Positions 9,029-17,923 of a DNA stretch of 64,000 nt are shown piece by piece. Position 1 is the first letter of the stretch, and each line of letters begins with the position of its first letter. Origin of the DNA: Halosimplex pelagicum. GTDB lineage: Archaea; Halobacteriota; Halobacteria; Halobacteriales; Haloarculaceae. The stretch spans positions 3,472,001 to 3,536,000 of the forward strand of contig NZ_CP058909.1 of assembly GCF_013415905.1 (NCBI RefSeq), given 5' to 3'. The position numbers and the translations under genes are program-made. The notes beneath the pieces were generated by a model. The model made no database searches. It was not told the origin of the DNA and was given only the letters and a program-made list of their open reading frames with translations.

Positions 9029-9592
9029 ATGAGTCAGACACAGCCCCAGGACCTCGACGGGACGACCGTCGCGGTGCTTGTCGCGCCGGAAGGCACTGAG
9101 CGCGTCGAGTTCGAACGGCCGGTCGAAGCGCTCACCGAGGCGGGTGCCGAGGTCGATGTAGTCAGCATCGAGGACGGCGAGGCCCAGACCGTCGACAACG
9201 ACCTCGAACAGGCCGAGACGGTCGAGATCGACGAGACGGTCGGGAACGTCTCGGCCGAGGACTACGATGCGGTCCACGTCCCCGGCGGGACGGTGGGCGC
9301 GGACCGACTCCGCGCGGACGACGACGCCGTCGCGTTCGTCGGCGAGCACCTCGCCGCCGACAAACCGACGGGGTCGATCTGTCACGGGCCGTGGACGCTC
9401 GTCGAGTCAGGCGCCGTCGAGGGGCGGACCCTGACCTCCTATCCCAGCCTGGAGACCGACGTCGAGAACGCCGGCGGCGAGTGGGTCGACGAGGCGGTCG
9501 TCACCGACGACGGGTTGGTGACGAGCCGCAAGCCCGACGACCTGGACGCCTACTGCGACGAACTCGTCGCGACGATCGCGACGGCGTCCTGA
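9029..9592 (+). CDS. DJ-1/PfpI family protein
   Basis: 187 residues with the class I amidotransferase-like fold of PfpI/DJ-1. The nucleophile elbow is at GSICHGPWTLVESGAV (Cys about residue 122), preceded by the strand VHVPGGTVGADRL and followed by TSYPSLETDVENAGGEWVD. Members act as proteases, chaperones or glyoxal-detoxifying deglycases; the sequence does not decide between them. It stands alone between msrA and aroA. Confidence 0.9.
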   Translation: MSQTQPQDLDGTTVAVLVAPEGTERVEFERPVEALTEAGAEVDVVSIEDGEAQTVDNDLEQAETVEIDETVGNVSAEDYDAVHVPGGTVGADRLRADDDAVAFVGEHLAADKPTGSICHGPWTLVESGAVEGRTLTSYPSLETDVENAGGEWVDEAVVTDDGLVTSRKPDDLDAYCDELVATIATAS

Positions 9593-9628
9593 GCGGTTTC
9601 CTGCGACGATCGACGGCCGACGCCGCAC

Positions 9629-10918
9629 TTACTTCGAGACGGTCGCGCCCAGCCCGGCGAGCGTCTCGAAGAAGCCGGGGAACGAGACGTCCACGTCCTC
9701 GGCCGCGGTGATGGTCGTCTCGTCGTCGGCGACGAGACCCGCCACAGCGAGCGACATGATGATCCGGTGGTCGTCGCGACCGGGCAGGGTCGCGCCCCGG
9801 AGGTCGGTCTCGGCGCCGCGGATCGACAGGCGGTCGCGTTCCTCGACGACGGCGGCGCCCATCTCGGTGAGCGAGTCGGCCATGACGCTGACGCGGTCAG
9901 TCTCCTTGTAGCGGACGTGTTCGCAGTCGACGATGGAGGTCGTGCCGTCGGCCGCGGCGCCGAGGACGGCGATGGTCGGGAGCAGGTCGGGCGTGTCGGC
10001 GACGCTCACCTCGACGCCGGTCAGGTCGGACCGGGAGACCGTGATCTCGCCGGCCTCGCGGTCCCAGTCGATGTCGGCGCCCATCCGTTCGAGCACGTCG
10101 ACGATGGCGGCGTCGCCCTGTGCGCTGGGGTAGGCGCCCTCGACGACCAGCCCGTCCGGTGCGGCGAGCGCGCCGGCGGCGAGGAGATAGGACATCGAGG
10201 AGAAGTCGCCGGGGACGTGGTACTCGCCGCCCTCGGGGGCGTAGGTCTGGCCGCCCTCGACGCGGTAGCCCTCGACGGTCTCGGTCGCGTCGACGCCGAA
10301 CGCCTCCAGCACCTCGATCGTGATGTCGACGTACGGCGCGGACTTGAGTTCCGTTTCGAGGTCGACCGTGACCCCTTCCTCGGAGACGGCGCCGGCCATC
10401 AGGAGGGCGGTGACGAACTGCGAGGACACGTCCCCCGGAATGGCGGCCGTCCCGCCGTCGACGGGGCCGCCGATCACGAGCGGCGCCTGGCCGTTGGCGC
10501 GGGTGCTCTCGGCGCGACCGCCGAGCTGTTCGATGGCGTCCAGCAGGGGCCCCTGCGGGCGCGAGCGCAGCGACCCGTCGCCGGTGAGGACGGTCAGGCC
10601 GTCAGCGAGCGCGGCCGTCGCGGTGGTGAGTCGCATCGTCGTCCCGCTGTTGGCGCAGTCGATCACGTCGGCGGGCACGTCGGGCAGGCCGTCGAACCCG
10701 GAGACTTCGAGCGTCGACCGGTCCTCGGCGAGGTCGGTCTCGCCGCCGTAGGCCTCGACGGCGCGGCGCGTGGCCTGCGTGTCGGCGCTGACGAGCGGGT
10801 CCCGGACCGTGGCGTCGGTCCCGTAGCCCGCGGCGAGGATCGCCCGGTGCGTGTAGCTCTTCGACGGCGGGGCGCGCGCCCGGCCCTCGACCGTCGACCG
10901 CTCGATGGTAGCGTCCAT
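9629..10918 (-). CDS. aroA: 3-phosphoshikimate 1-carboxyvinyltransferase (EPSP synthase)
   Basis: Joins shikimate-3-phosphate and PEP, the step before chorismate synthase. The start at 10918 ([20 protein letters not shown]) fits the family better than the ATG nine codons upstream. Key blocks: [17 protein letters not shown] (phosphate binding), [17 protein letters not shown], the YKETDR block, and [18 protein letters not shown] near the C terminus. The length of 429 residues is normal. Confidence 0.97.
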   Translation of the reverse strand: MDATIERSTVEGRARAPPSKSYTHRAILAAGYGTDATVRDPLVSADTQATRRAVEAYGGETDLAEDRSTLEVSGFDGLPDVPADVIDCANSGTTMRLTTATAALADGLTVLTGDGSLRSRPQGPLLDAIEQLGGRAESTRANGQAPLVIGGPVDGGTAAIPGDVSSQFVTALLMAGAVSEEGVTVDLETELKSAPYVDITIEVLEAFGVDATETVEGYRVEGGQTYAPEGGEYHVPGDFSSMSYLLAAGALAAPDGLVVEGAYPSAQGDAAIVDVLERMGADIDWDREAGEITVSRSDLTGVEVSVADTPDLLPTIAVLGAAADGTTSIVDCEHVRYKETDRVSVMADSLTEMGAAVVEERDRLSIRGAETDLRGATLPGRDDHRIIMSLAVAGLVADDETTITAAEDVDVSFPGFFETLAGLGATVSK

Positions 10919-11058
10919 GTGCCCCGGGTCGGCCCCCCGGTGCATCAGGCTACCGGAGGCGGCGAGGCTGGCAGCCCCTCGCAGGCCGTCGGTCGCGGGT
11001 CGCGACGCGCCCGCCGACTCCGCGGCGCTGCTGTCGACTCGTTTGCTGGCGGCGTACC

Positions 11059-11066
11059 CTATTTAC
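11059..11066 (+). promoter_or_regulatory. TATA-like box for the M24 peptidase
   Basis: The sequence ctatttacc (11059-11067) lies about 27 bases before the ATG at 11090. This supports a leaderless transcript and that start rather than the in-frame ATG at 11075. Confidence 0.5.
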
Positions 11067-11089
11067 CCCGGGCGATGCTTCCTGGGGGT

Positions 11090-12262
11090 ATGGACCCGGA
11101 CCTGTCCGCGCTCGACGAGTACCTCGACGAACAGGGCGTCGACGGCTACCTCGTCCACGCGGACTCGACGGACTCGACGCAGTACTACCTCTCGGGGTTC
11201 GACGCGCCGGACCCGTTCGTCACGCTCTACGACGGCGACGTACGACTCTTCTTCGGGCGCAGCCTGGAGTTCGGCCGCGCCAAGCGCGAGGCCCGCGCCG
11301 CGAGCGTCGAACGCGCCATCGACTACGACTACGGCGCCTACAGCGAGGAGTACGGCCCCCGAGAGGCCACGTACCGCTCGCTCGCCGACTTCCTCGACGC
11401 CCACGGCGTCGACGGCGTGGCCGCGCCGCCGCGGTTCCCGCTGCACGTCGCCGACGGCCTGCGCGACCTGGGGATCGACGTCGCCGTCGACCGCGAGGAC
11501 ACCGTTTCGGACATCCGCGCGGTCAAGACCGACGAGGAGATCGACAACGTCCGCGAGGCCCAGAAAGCGAACGAAGCCGCCATGCACGCCGCCGAGGACC
11601 TGATCGCCGGCGCGGACGTGGAGGACGGGACGCTGTACCACGAGGGTGACCCGCTGACGAGCGAGGCCGTCAAGACCGAGATCGAGGTGACGCTGCTGCG
11701 TCACGGCTGCGCGCTGGACGAGACCATCGTCGCCTGTGGCGCCGACGCCGCCGACCCCCACGACCGCGGGAGCGGCCCGCTCGAAGCCGGCGAGCCGGTC
11801 ATCGTCGACATCTTCCCGCAGAACAAGGCGACGAAGTACCACGCCGACATGACCCGCACGTTCTGCCGGGGCGAGCCCACGGAGACGGTCCGAGAGTGGT
11901 ACGACCTGACGGAGGAGGCCTACCGCGCCGCTCTGGACGCCGTCGAGCCGGGCGCGACCGGCGCGGACGTACACGCGGCCGCCTGCGACGTGTACGAGGA
12001 CGCCGGCGAACCGACGCTGCGCAGCGACGAAGGGACCGAGACGGGGTTCATCCACTCGACCGGCCACGGCGTCGGGCTGGATGTCCACGAGGGCCCGAGC
12101 CTGGCCCCCGGCGGCGGGGAGCTGCAGCCGGGCCACGTCATCACGATCGAACCGGGGCTGTACGACCCCGAGGTGGGCGGCGTCCGCATCGAGGACCTCG
12201 TGGTCGTCACCGAGGACGGCTACGAGAACCTGACCGACTACCGGGTCGAACTCACGCTGTAG
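11090..12262 (+). CDS. M24 family metallopeptidase (Xaa-Pro aminopeptidase-like)
   Basis: 390 residues: a creatinase-like N-terminal domain (1-150) and a pita-bread catalytic domain. All five metal ligands are visible: Asp in [10 protein letters not shown], Asp in YHADMTRTF, His in [17 protein letters not shown], Glu in [10 protein letters not shown] and Glu in [11 protein letters not shown]. It should cleave an N-terminal residue next to proline in peptides, in the cytosol. The start is set by the TATA spacing; the frame is open further upstream but there it overlaps aroA on the other strand. Confidence 0.92.
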   Translation: MDPDLSALDEYLDEQGVDGYLVHADSTDSTQYYLSGFDAPDPFVTLYDGDVRLFFGRSLEFGRAKREARAASVERAIDYDYGAYSEEYGPREATYRSLADFLDAHGVDGVAAPPRFPLHVADGLRDLGIDVAVDREDTVSDIRAVKTDEEIDNVREAQKANEAAMHAAEDLIAGADVEDGTLYHEGDPLTSEAVKTEIEVTLLRHGCALDETIVACGADAADPHDRGSGPLEAGEPVIVDIFPQNKATKYHADMTRTFCRGEPTETVREWYDLTEEAYRAALDAVEPGATGADVHAAACDVYEDAGEPTLRSDEGTETGFIHSTGHGVGLDVHEGPSLAPGGGELQPGHVITIEPGLYDPEVGGVRIEDLVVVTEDGYENLTDYRVELTL

Positions 12263-12295
12263 CGCCCCGGCGACCGCGGGCTGGTCGTCTCGCGG

Positions 12296-12721
12296 TCACG
12301 CCGTCTCGCCGGCGAGCCGGTGGAAGGCGTAGCGGCTGGCGAGCCCGCTGAACAGCAGGCCGACGAGCCCGCCCGCGACGACCGCGGCGCCCTCGCCGCC
12401 GTCGAGTGCCAGGGTGAGCGCGACCACGCCGCTCGTCACGACCGCGGTCGCGAGCGCCATCGCGGTCCCGACCTTCGCCGCGGTGCCCATCGGGACCTCG
12501 ATCCGGATCCCGCGCCAGTAGCCGAGGCTCGGCCCGGCGGCGGTCGCGAACCAGACCGGGTAGATCGCCGCCGCGCCGACGACGACCGCGGCGGCGAGGC
12601 CGACGGGGATCGCCACCGCGACGGCGACCGCCGCGACCACGGTATCGGCGGAGAACAGTTCCTCCTTCCATCGCCGGACGATATCGGCCCGGAGCGACTG
12701 CGGTTCGTCGTTGGAGGGCAT
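12296..12721 (-). CDS. Small integral membrane protein, 141 aa
   Basis: Not recognised as a named family. A charged N terminus (MPSNDEPQSLRADIVRRWKE) is followed by about four hydrophobic helices near residues 25-60, 85-105 and 112-132, with few charged residues inside. It is convergent with the M24 gene. Function unknown. Confidence 0.6.
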   Translation of the reverse strand: MPSNDEPQSLRADIVRRWKEELFSADTVVAAVAVAVAIPVGLAAAVVVGAAAIYPVWFATAAGPSLGYWRGIRIEVPMGTAAKVGTAMALATAVVTSGVVALTLALDGGEGAAVVAGGLVGLLFSGLASRYAFHRLAGETA

Positions 12722-12875
12722 CGCTCGTCGGATTCGTCCGGCCGAGGTGTAGTTCTTGTGACGCGGCTTCGAGGATGTTCAGTGTGTGTTGCTCGCTTAT
12801 CGGCTGTTTCTGTTGGACGAGTCGTGAACGGAAGCCGACTAACAGCGACCGCACTCGACGGTGACAACAGGCGAC

Positions 12876-12896
12876 GAAAGCCCTCGCCGCGCTCGC
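12876..12896 (+). repeat. Direct repeat, copy 1 (21 bases)
   Basis: Bases 12876-12896, starting gaaagccctcgccgc, are identical to 12933-12953. The copies start 57 bases apart. Confidence 0.8.
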
Positions 12897-12932
12897 TAGC
12901 TGTCGATTCGATCGCACCGGACAGTGAGTGCT

Positions 12933-12953
12933 GAAAGCCCTCGCCGCGCTCGC
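12933..12953 (+). repeat. Direct repeat, copy 2 (21 bases)
   Basis: Identical to bases 12876-12896. Confidence 0.8.
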
Positions 12954-13329
12954 GGTCGCTGAGCGGGATATCCGCGCTCTCCGCACGGCCCGCGCGGATA
13001 GTGCCCGCTCAGACGACTGAACTGGACGCGAGCGCGCCTCGCCCTTTCAGTCCACCAGGACCGCACGGCACCGCACAGCAACCGCAGACGGCCTCACACC
13101 TCCCCAACCTCTTGCGCTCCGCGCGCCTGCGGCGTGCGGTGCTCATCCCTCGCGCGACTGTTTCGAGCGGCCCGCCACGAGGCGGGCACGCTCGACAGCA
13201 CGCGCCACTGCACTTGTTCAGTAGCTATCTTGTACCGAACATTCGAGCGCCCGAGACCGTCGGACGGCAGCGGGCACCCCGCTCGCGGCCAGACACAACG
13301 CCTAACCCGAACCCCGCCCATCCGCCGGT

Positions 13330-13539
13330 ATGACCGACTACACCACCGTCTCGATCCCGAAGGACCTGGCCGACCGCGTCGACGAGACCATCGAGGGGAC
13401 GAGCTTCTCCTCGACGAGCGACCTCGTTCGCTTTCTCCTGCGGAGCATCGTCATCCAGAACCAGCAGAAAGGCGAGTTGACCGAGGCGGAGTTCTCCGAG
13501 ATCGCCGACCAGCTCGAAGACCTGGGCTATCTGGACTGA
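13330..13539 (+). CDS. Ribbon-helix-helix (CopG-type) DNA-binding protein
   Basis: 69 residues. The start TDYTTVSIPKDLADRVDE is the RHH beta strand plus first helix, SSTSDLVRFLLRSIV is the second helix, and residues 45-69 form an acidic extension. It probably binds DNA as a dimer. No toxin gene is adjacent: the next gene is convergent and not PIN-like. It is therefore more likely a regulator than an antitoxin. Confidence 0.8.
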   Translation: MTDYTTVSIPKDLADRVDETIEGTSFSSTSDLVRFLLRSIVIQNQQKGELTEAEFSEIADQLEDLGYLD

Positions 13540-13556
13540 GCCGTCAGCGGAGTCGG

Positions 13557-13967
13557 CTACTCCGGGAACTCCTCGGGCGGTTCCACGTCGAGCAGTTCGA
13601 GCGGCTGCTCCTCGCCGCGGCGGTCGAAGACCGCGACCGACTCCTCGTCCCACGGAGGGACGGCGACGAAGATGCGTTCGGCGAAGTCGTCGCGCTGGCG
13701 GACGCGCAGCTCCCCGTTGGGGTGGGAGACGAACCGCGCCTGAGTCTGGCCGACCGGCGTCCCCATGTCGACGCCGAAGACGAAGTTGACCGACCCGGCC
13801 GAGTCCGGGTAGTAGAAGTGGGTGAACACGGGTGTCTCCGGCGGTAGATCCGCGCCCGGCAACTCCCCGGCGGGCGTCACCGACAGCGAGATGGTCACCG
13901 GGTCGGGGTCGGACTCCCGTGCGAACCTGAGACAGGACTCGACCAGTCCGCGCGTCGCGTATACCAC
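13557..13967 (-). CDS. Conserved haloarchaeal protein, 136 aa, unknown function
   Basis: Starts at a GTG (MVYATRGLVESCLRFA). The body (VTISLSVTPAGEL, PVFTHFYYPDSAGSVNFVFG, FVSHPNGELRV, FVAVPPWDEESVAVFDRRG) reads as a compact beta-rich domain and I recognise it as recurrent in haloarchaea. A link to JAMM/MPN peptidases was considered, but the metal-binding HxH pattern is absent. Function unknown. Confidence 0.65.
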   Translation of the reverse strand: MVYATRGLVESCLRFARESDPDPVTISLSVTPAGELPGADLPPETPVFTHFYYPDSAGSVNFVFGVDMGTPVGQTQARFVSHPNGELRVRQRDDFAERIFVAVPPWDEESVAVFDRRGEEQPLELLDVEPPEEFPE

Positions 13968-14092
13968 GGTGGGTTATTCGCCGCACCCGGCAAAACTCCG
14001 TCGCTCGCGGCCGTCGCCGGGCCGGCGTGTCTCAGGACGGCGGGGTTCGGCCTGGCGGCGGGGTTCGGTCTGGCGAGGTTCGGTGTGGTGAC

Positions 14093-14770
14093 TCAAAACA
14101 GGAACTCCCGCGCGGTCTGGGCGTACAGCCGCGGCGTCCGCTTGCGCGACCCGTCGAGCGCGTCGGTTAGCGCCTCGGCCGCACCGGTCATGACGCCCTC
14201 GCCGTGGCCCACCAGGATCCGTTCGGGCGAGTAGCGGCCGAGCGCCTTCGGCGGCTTGAGTCGGAGCGCCGGATGGACGCCGAGGCGCTCGTCGCTCGTC
14301 AGCATGTACGACGACGTGCCGACCGCCTCGGCGACGACCAGCGTCTTCGAGTCCTCGTCGTAGAGAAATCCCTCCTTCCAGACCGGGTTGTCGACGAGCT
14401 TGTGCAGGTCGTAGCCGCTGTCGGCCAGACTCCGCCGGATCGGCTCGACCGGCGCCGTCAGGCCCGAGCGCACCTCGTCCATCCACTCGGGGACGTAGAC
14501 GGGCACCTCGTGGCGGCGGGCGAGCGTCTCGGCGTCGCGTTCGTGGCGGTCGAGCAGGAGGACGACGCCGCGGACGGTGCCGTGCTCGGCGAGCGTCTCG
14601 TCCAGGCCGTCCACGTCGATGGGGTCGACGAGCCACACATCGCCGTCGGTGACCAGGGCGTGGCTCACCCGCTCCATCTCCTCGTCGGGGTAGGCGAGCC
14701 AGCTGGTGCCGCCGTCCCACCGGTTGATCTCCCGCCACGAGGTCGACCGCCCGGATCCTTTCATCGGCAT
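14093..14770 (-). CDS. Metallo-beta-lactamase-like fold protein, probably lacking metal ligands
   Basis: 225 residues from MPMKGSGRSTSWREINRWDG. The order of elements (LVTDGDVWLVDPIDVDGLDE, VRGVVLLLDRHERDAETLAR, TLVVAEAVG, ILVGHGEGV) follows the metallo-hydrolase fold: strand, Asp loop, then the RHxRD-like step where HxHxDH is usual, and a late GHGEG. Because HxHxDH is reduced, catalysis is doubtful. An ATG six bases inside (14764) is an alternative start. Confidence 0.65.
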   Translation of the reverse strand: MPMKGSGRSTSWREINRWDGGTSWLAYPDEEMERVSHALVTDGDVWLVDPIDVDGLDETLAEHGTVRGVVLLLDRHERDAETLARRHEVPVYVPEWMDEVRSGLTAPVEPIRRSLADSGYDLHKLVDNPVWKEGFLYDEDSKTLVVAEAVGTSSYMLTSDERLGVHPALRLKPPKALGRYSPERILVGHGEGVMTGAAEALTDALDGSRKRTPRLYAQTAREFLF

Positions 14771-14885
14771 GTCCCCACGTTGGCGCGCCGGCCACATAAG
14801 CGACGACACCGACGAGTTGGGCGGTTCGGGGTCGTCGCTCCCGAACGCGTGCCCGCGGGCCGCGTCGGCCGCGGACGGACGGCGC

Positions 14886-15188
14886 TCAGTCCAGTCGGCT
14901 CGCGTCGATGCCGACGCCGGGCGGCGTCACGACGAGAAACCCGCGGAACTGCATGAGGTCGCCGTCGATCTCGCGCACGTCGCCGGCGAACCCCGCCGCC
15001 AGTTCGTTCACGTCCCCCTCGATCGAGAGCACGAGCGTCCCGCCGTCCTCGACGACTTCGACCCACTCCTCGTCGGGCGTCGTCCCGTCGAGCACGCCGA
15101 GGACGACCCGTCCGCCCCCGTCCTCGCCCTCCTCCTCGTCGGTCAGTTCCTCCTCGACCGTCTGGAGGTCGAGGTCGATCTCGCTCAT
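14886..15188 (-). CDS. DUF5779-like haloarchaeal protein
   Basis: 100 residues: an acidic N terminus (LQTVEEELTDEEEGEDGGG) and a small alpha/beta domain (VVLGVLDGTTPDEEWVE, GTLVLSIEGDVNELAAGFAG, MQFRGFLVVTPPGVGID). The ATG at 15188 is preferred over one two codons upstream. I recall this as DUF5779; no function is known. Confidence 0.65.
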   Translation of the reverse strand: MSEIDLDLQTVEEELTDEEEGEDGGGRVVLGVLDGTTPDEEWVEVVEDGGTLVLSIEGDVNELAAGFAGDVREIDGDLMQFRGFLVVTPPGVGIDASRLD

Positions 15189-15351
15189 ACCCACCCCCTC
15201 GCGGTCGACCGAGAAAAAGGTGTGTCCGACGGGTGGGCTCGAATCGCGATTTGAGAGCGTAGTAACGAACCGTCGCCGGTCTGATCGTCTGTCGGACGGT
15301 GACCTCGCCGCGACCGCGGAGAAACCGTCTCCGAACCGACGGCCGAAGCAG

Positions 15352-15837
15352 TTACTCGAACAGTTCTTTCGCTCTCGCGTAGATGGGCTGTCCGAGCCAG
15401 GACCGCCGTTCCGCGAGCCTGTCGACGTTCTCCCGTGCCTCCTCCGTCCCCAGCACCTCCCGCTTCACCAGCGCCTTCAGAACGATGGGGGAGATCGCGA
15501 CCTCGGCGTCGCTGGCGGTCTGGAGTTCGGGGAGCGCCCGGAGGTCGTCGGTTATCAGGAACTCCGCCTCCAACTGGCTCGTCAGGAGCGCGCAACTGCC
15601 CTCGCCGCGGTCGATCTGGGACGATTCGAGCGTCTCCGTCACCTCGTGAGTCTCGAAGTCGTCCCGGTTGTCGAGCACCGCCTGGGCGGCCTCCCCGTGC
15701 CTGTCGTCGTACTCGGCGGTGTCTTCGAGTTCGGCGACCACCGTCTCCGTGGTGTGGACCTCGAACTCCGTGAGGACGGTGTCGAGTGTGTCGATGACGG
15801 CCAGCGAAACAAGCGCGGACGTGTCCGCGACTATCAT
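15352..15837 (-). CDS. PIN-domain toxin-like ribonuclease (VapC family)
   Basis: 161 residues. The four acidic PIN residues are visible: Asp5 in MIVADTSALV, Glu in TVVAELEDT, Glu in DRGEGSCALL and Asp in FLITDDLRAL. VapC toxins cut RNA in the cytosol and are held inactive by a partner. Its start codon directly follows the stop of the RHH gene (TAG then ATG), so the pair is one operon. Confidence 0.85.
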   Translation of the reverse strand: MIVADTSALVSLAVIDTLDTVLTEFEVHTTETVVAELEDTAEYDDRHGEAAQAVLDNRDDFETHEVTETLESSQIDRGEGSCALLTSQLEAEFLITDDLRALPELQTASDAEVAISPIVLKALVKREVLGTEEARENVDRLAERRSWLGQPIYARAKELFE

Positions 15838-16140
15838 CTACAGATCTGCCAGGTCGTCGGCCAGTTCGTCGCCCCGGTCGAGCAGGGTCTTCGACGCGCG
15901 GACCGACTCGGCGTCCTGGCGCCCGACGAATTCCTTCAGCGCCTCGAACCCGATCTCGTCGTCGAGGTAGAGTTCGACCACGGCCTCCTTGAACGCCTCC
16001 TGGTCTTCGATGTCGTCCAGATAGTCCCGGAGTGCCTCGACGACGATCTCCGTCCGGTTCTTGTGCGAGACTTCGGCGGCCACGTCGGCCTTCTCGATCA
16101 GCTCCTCGGGGAGTCGGAAGTTGACGCGAGTCGTTCCCAT
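15838..16140 (-). CDS. Ribbon-helix-helix antitoxin (VapB-like)
   Basis: 100 residues. MGTTRVNFRLPEELIEKAD is an RHH strand plus helix and KNRTEIVVEALRDYLDD the second helix. The acidic C-terminal half (YLDDEIGFEALKEFVG, LDRGDELADDLADL) should wrap the PIN partner. It is the first gene of the pair and probably represses it. Further upstream in-frame ATGs exist, but the RHH strand begins at 16140. Confidence 0.82.
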   Translation of the reverse strand: MGTTRVNFRLPEELIEKADVAAEVSHKNRTEIVVEALRDYLDDIEDQEAFKEAVVELYLDDEIGFEALKEFVGRQDAESVRASKTLLDRGDELADDLADL

Positions 16141-16272
16141 GATCCACTCACTGTACATACGTCGTACCCACACATCCATAGACTTGGCGGAACCCGCCCT
16201 CTCGAATCGGGGTTCGAGGGGCGGGTGTCGAGGACCGCCGGACTCAAACCACCGGGACAGTAATCTCGGGTC

Positions 16273-16815
16273 ATGAGCGACACCGACGACTGGGCCGAGC
16301 AGTTGCGGGCGAACCGCGCCGAGAAAGACCAGTTCCTCGACGAACATCCTCAATCGCCGATCCCGCCCGAAGACCGCGACGACTTCGACGGGCTGGACTA
16401 CTTCGAGCCCGACGCCGACTACCGCGTCGACGCGACGGTGACCGTCCACGACCAGCCCGACCCCGTCGAGATGGAGACCTCCGACGGCCGGACGGTCCGC
16501 TACGAGCGCGTGGTCACCTTCGCGTTCGACCTCGACGGCGAGTCCTTCGAACTCCACGGCTACAGGCAACAGCCGGACGACGAGTCCATCTTCGTGCCGT
16601 TCCGCGACAAGACGACCGGCCAGCAGACCTACGACGGCGGTCGCTACATGGAACTGGAACCCGACCGGGACCTCGAAGACGGCGACGAGGTGACGATCGA
16701 CTTCAACCTCGCGTACTCGCCCTTCTGCGCGTTCAGCGACACCTTCTCCTGCCCGTACCCGCCCGAGGAGAACTGGCTGGAGACGACGGTCGAGGCCGGA
16801 GAGCGCCACGAGTGA
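16273..16815 (+). CDS. DUF1684 family protein
   Basis: 180 residues. The family pattern is clear: an N-terminal WAEQLRANRAEKDQFLDEH helix, the beta core FELHGYRQQPDDESIFVPFRD and GRYMELEP, and the ending DFNLAYSPFCAFSDTFSCPYPPEEN. Two cysteines fall in the conserved C-terminal loop. Cytosolic; biochemical role unknown. Confidence 0.9.
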   Translation: MSDTDDWAEQLRANRAEKDQFLDEHPQSPIPPEDRDDFDGLDYFEPDADYRVDATVTVHDQPDPVEMETSDGRTVRYERVVTFAFDLDGESFELHGYRQQPDDESIFVPFRDKTTGQQTYDGGRYMELEPDRDLEDGDEVTIDFNLAYSPFCAFSDTFSCPYPPEENWLETTVEAGERHE

Positions 16816-16887
16816 CCGGCGCGCTCGGTCGGCGTCCGGTCACCCGCCGCTGACAGGCTTATGGCGGCGCGGGTCCTACCCCCGCCA

Positions 16888-17856
16888 GTGCTCTCTGACA
16901 CGCTCGGCGTGCATCACGTGTCGGTGGTCGCGGGCGATCCGACCGCCAACCGGCGGTTCTACGCGGAGACGCTGGGACTCCGCTTTCTCCTGCGGACCGT
17001 GAACTTCGAGGAGCCGTTCATCTACCACCTCTACTACGGCGACGAGCGGGGGACGCCCGGCTCGGTGCTCACCTTCTTCACCTACCCGCGGGAGGACCCC
17101 GGCCGGATCGGCAAGCCCGACATCACGACGGCGGCGTTGCGGGTGCCCGCGGACTCGATGGAGTTCTGGGACGACCGACTCGCTGACCGCGGCGTGGCCG
17201 TCGAGCGTGCCGAGCGGTTCGGCGAACCCGTCCTGACGTTCGAGGACCCCGACGGCACGTCGCTCGAACTCGTCGGCGTCGCGGACGGCGAAACGGGGCC
17301 CACCGACCTCGACGGGGGAGCAGACCACCCCTGGACCGGCGGGCAGCCAGACGGTGCGGTCCCCGCCGAACGCGCGATTCGCGGCGTCCGCGGCGTCTCC
17401 GTGCGCTCGGCAGACCCGTACGTCACGGCGAGCCTGCTGGACACGTTCGGGTTCGAGATCGTCGCCGAGCGCGACGACGCCGTCCGCTACCGGCTTCCCG
17501 AGGGACGGGAGTCGACCGTCGATCTGCTGACCGACGACGCCGAGTACGGCAAGGAGGGGCGCGGGTCGATCCACCACGTCGCCCTGAGCGTCGAGAGCGG
17601 CGAGCAACTCCGGGAGTGGCGCGCGCTGCTCGACGAGCGGGGCTTCGACGTGTCGCGGGTGAAAGACCGGCACTTCTTCGAGTCGCTGTACGTCCGCGAC
17701 GGCGGCGGCGTCCTGTTCGAGCTGGCGACCGAGCGACCGGGACTCGGCGTCGCCGACCGGGAACCCGACCCCGGTAGCGACCTCGTGCTCCCGCCGTGGC
17801 TGGCGGAGGACCGCGAGATGATCGAGGGGCAACTGCCGCCGTTCGACGACGGGTGA
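16888..17856 (+). CDS. VOC-fold ring-cleaving dioxygenase-like protein
   Basis: Two glyoxalase modules, each with the expected His (GVHHVSVVAGD near residue 8, IHHVALSVES near 230) and a C-terminal Glu (LFELATERPG). The gene resembles the family annotated as ring-cleaving dioxygenases. GTG at 16888 is preferred over ATG at 16861 because a ttatgg box lies 27 bases upstream and the VOC domain begins at once. A paralogue follows on the other strand. Substrate unknown. Confidence 0.8.
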   Translation: MLSDTLGVHHVSVVAGDPTANRRFYAETLGLRFLLRTVNFEEPFIYHLYYGDERGTPGSVLTFFTYPREDPGRIGKPDITTAALRVPADSMEFWDDRLADRGVAVERAERFGEPVLTFEDPDGTSLELVGVADGETGPTDLDGGADHPWTGGQPDGAVPAERAIRGVRGVSVRSADPYVTASLLDTFGFEIVAERDDAVRYRLPEGRESTVDLLTDDAEYGKEGRGSIHHVALSVESGEQLREWRALLDERGFDVSRVKDRHFFESLYVRDGGGVLFELATERPGLGVADREPDPGSDLVLPPWLAEDREMIEGQLPPFDDG

Positions 17857-17923
17857 GCCCGTAGCGGGGCCGCGACCCGACCGGTCGGCCACGATCCGAC
17901 CGCTCGGCCGACCGGCGGCCCGA

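Larger units (their letters stand above)
12722..13329. other. 608-base stretch without a convincing gene
   Basis: No open frame here has family-like content. From 12.87 to 13.2 kb the sequence is GC-rich and contains two copies of a 21-base direct repeat. In one frame it reads KALAALAVAERDIRALRTAR followed by stops, resembling an interspersed decayed sequence I associate with several haloarchaeal genomes (recollection, not a search). The left 150 bases are the upstream region of the membrane protein gene. Confidence 0.4.

Noticed and set aside
7022..9385. Open frame continuing far upstream of the aroC start
   Set aside because: Residues before 8254 have no family match and run through msrA on the other strand; the chorismate synthase begins at MNGNEFG.
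9767..11089. Long open frame upstream of the M24 peptidase
   Set aside because: It is antisense to aroA with reverse-frame composition, a high-GC artefact.
12722..13329. Protein-coding frames in the 12.7-13.3 kb gap
   Set aside because: Frames are short, overlap each other in all directions and lack a plausible start, promoter or family feature.
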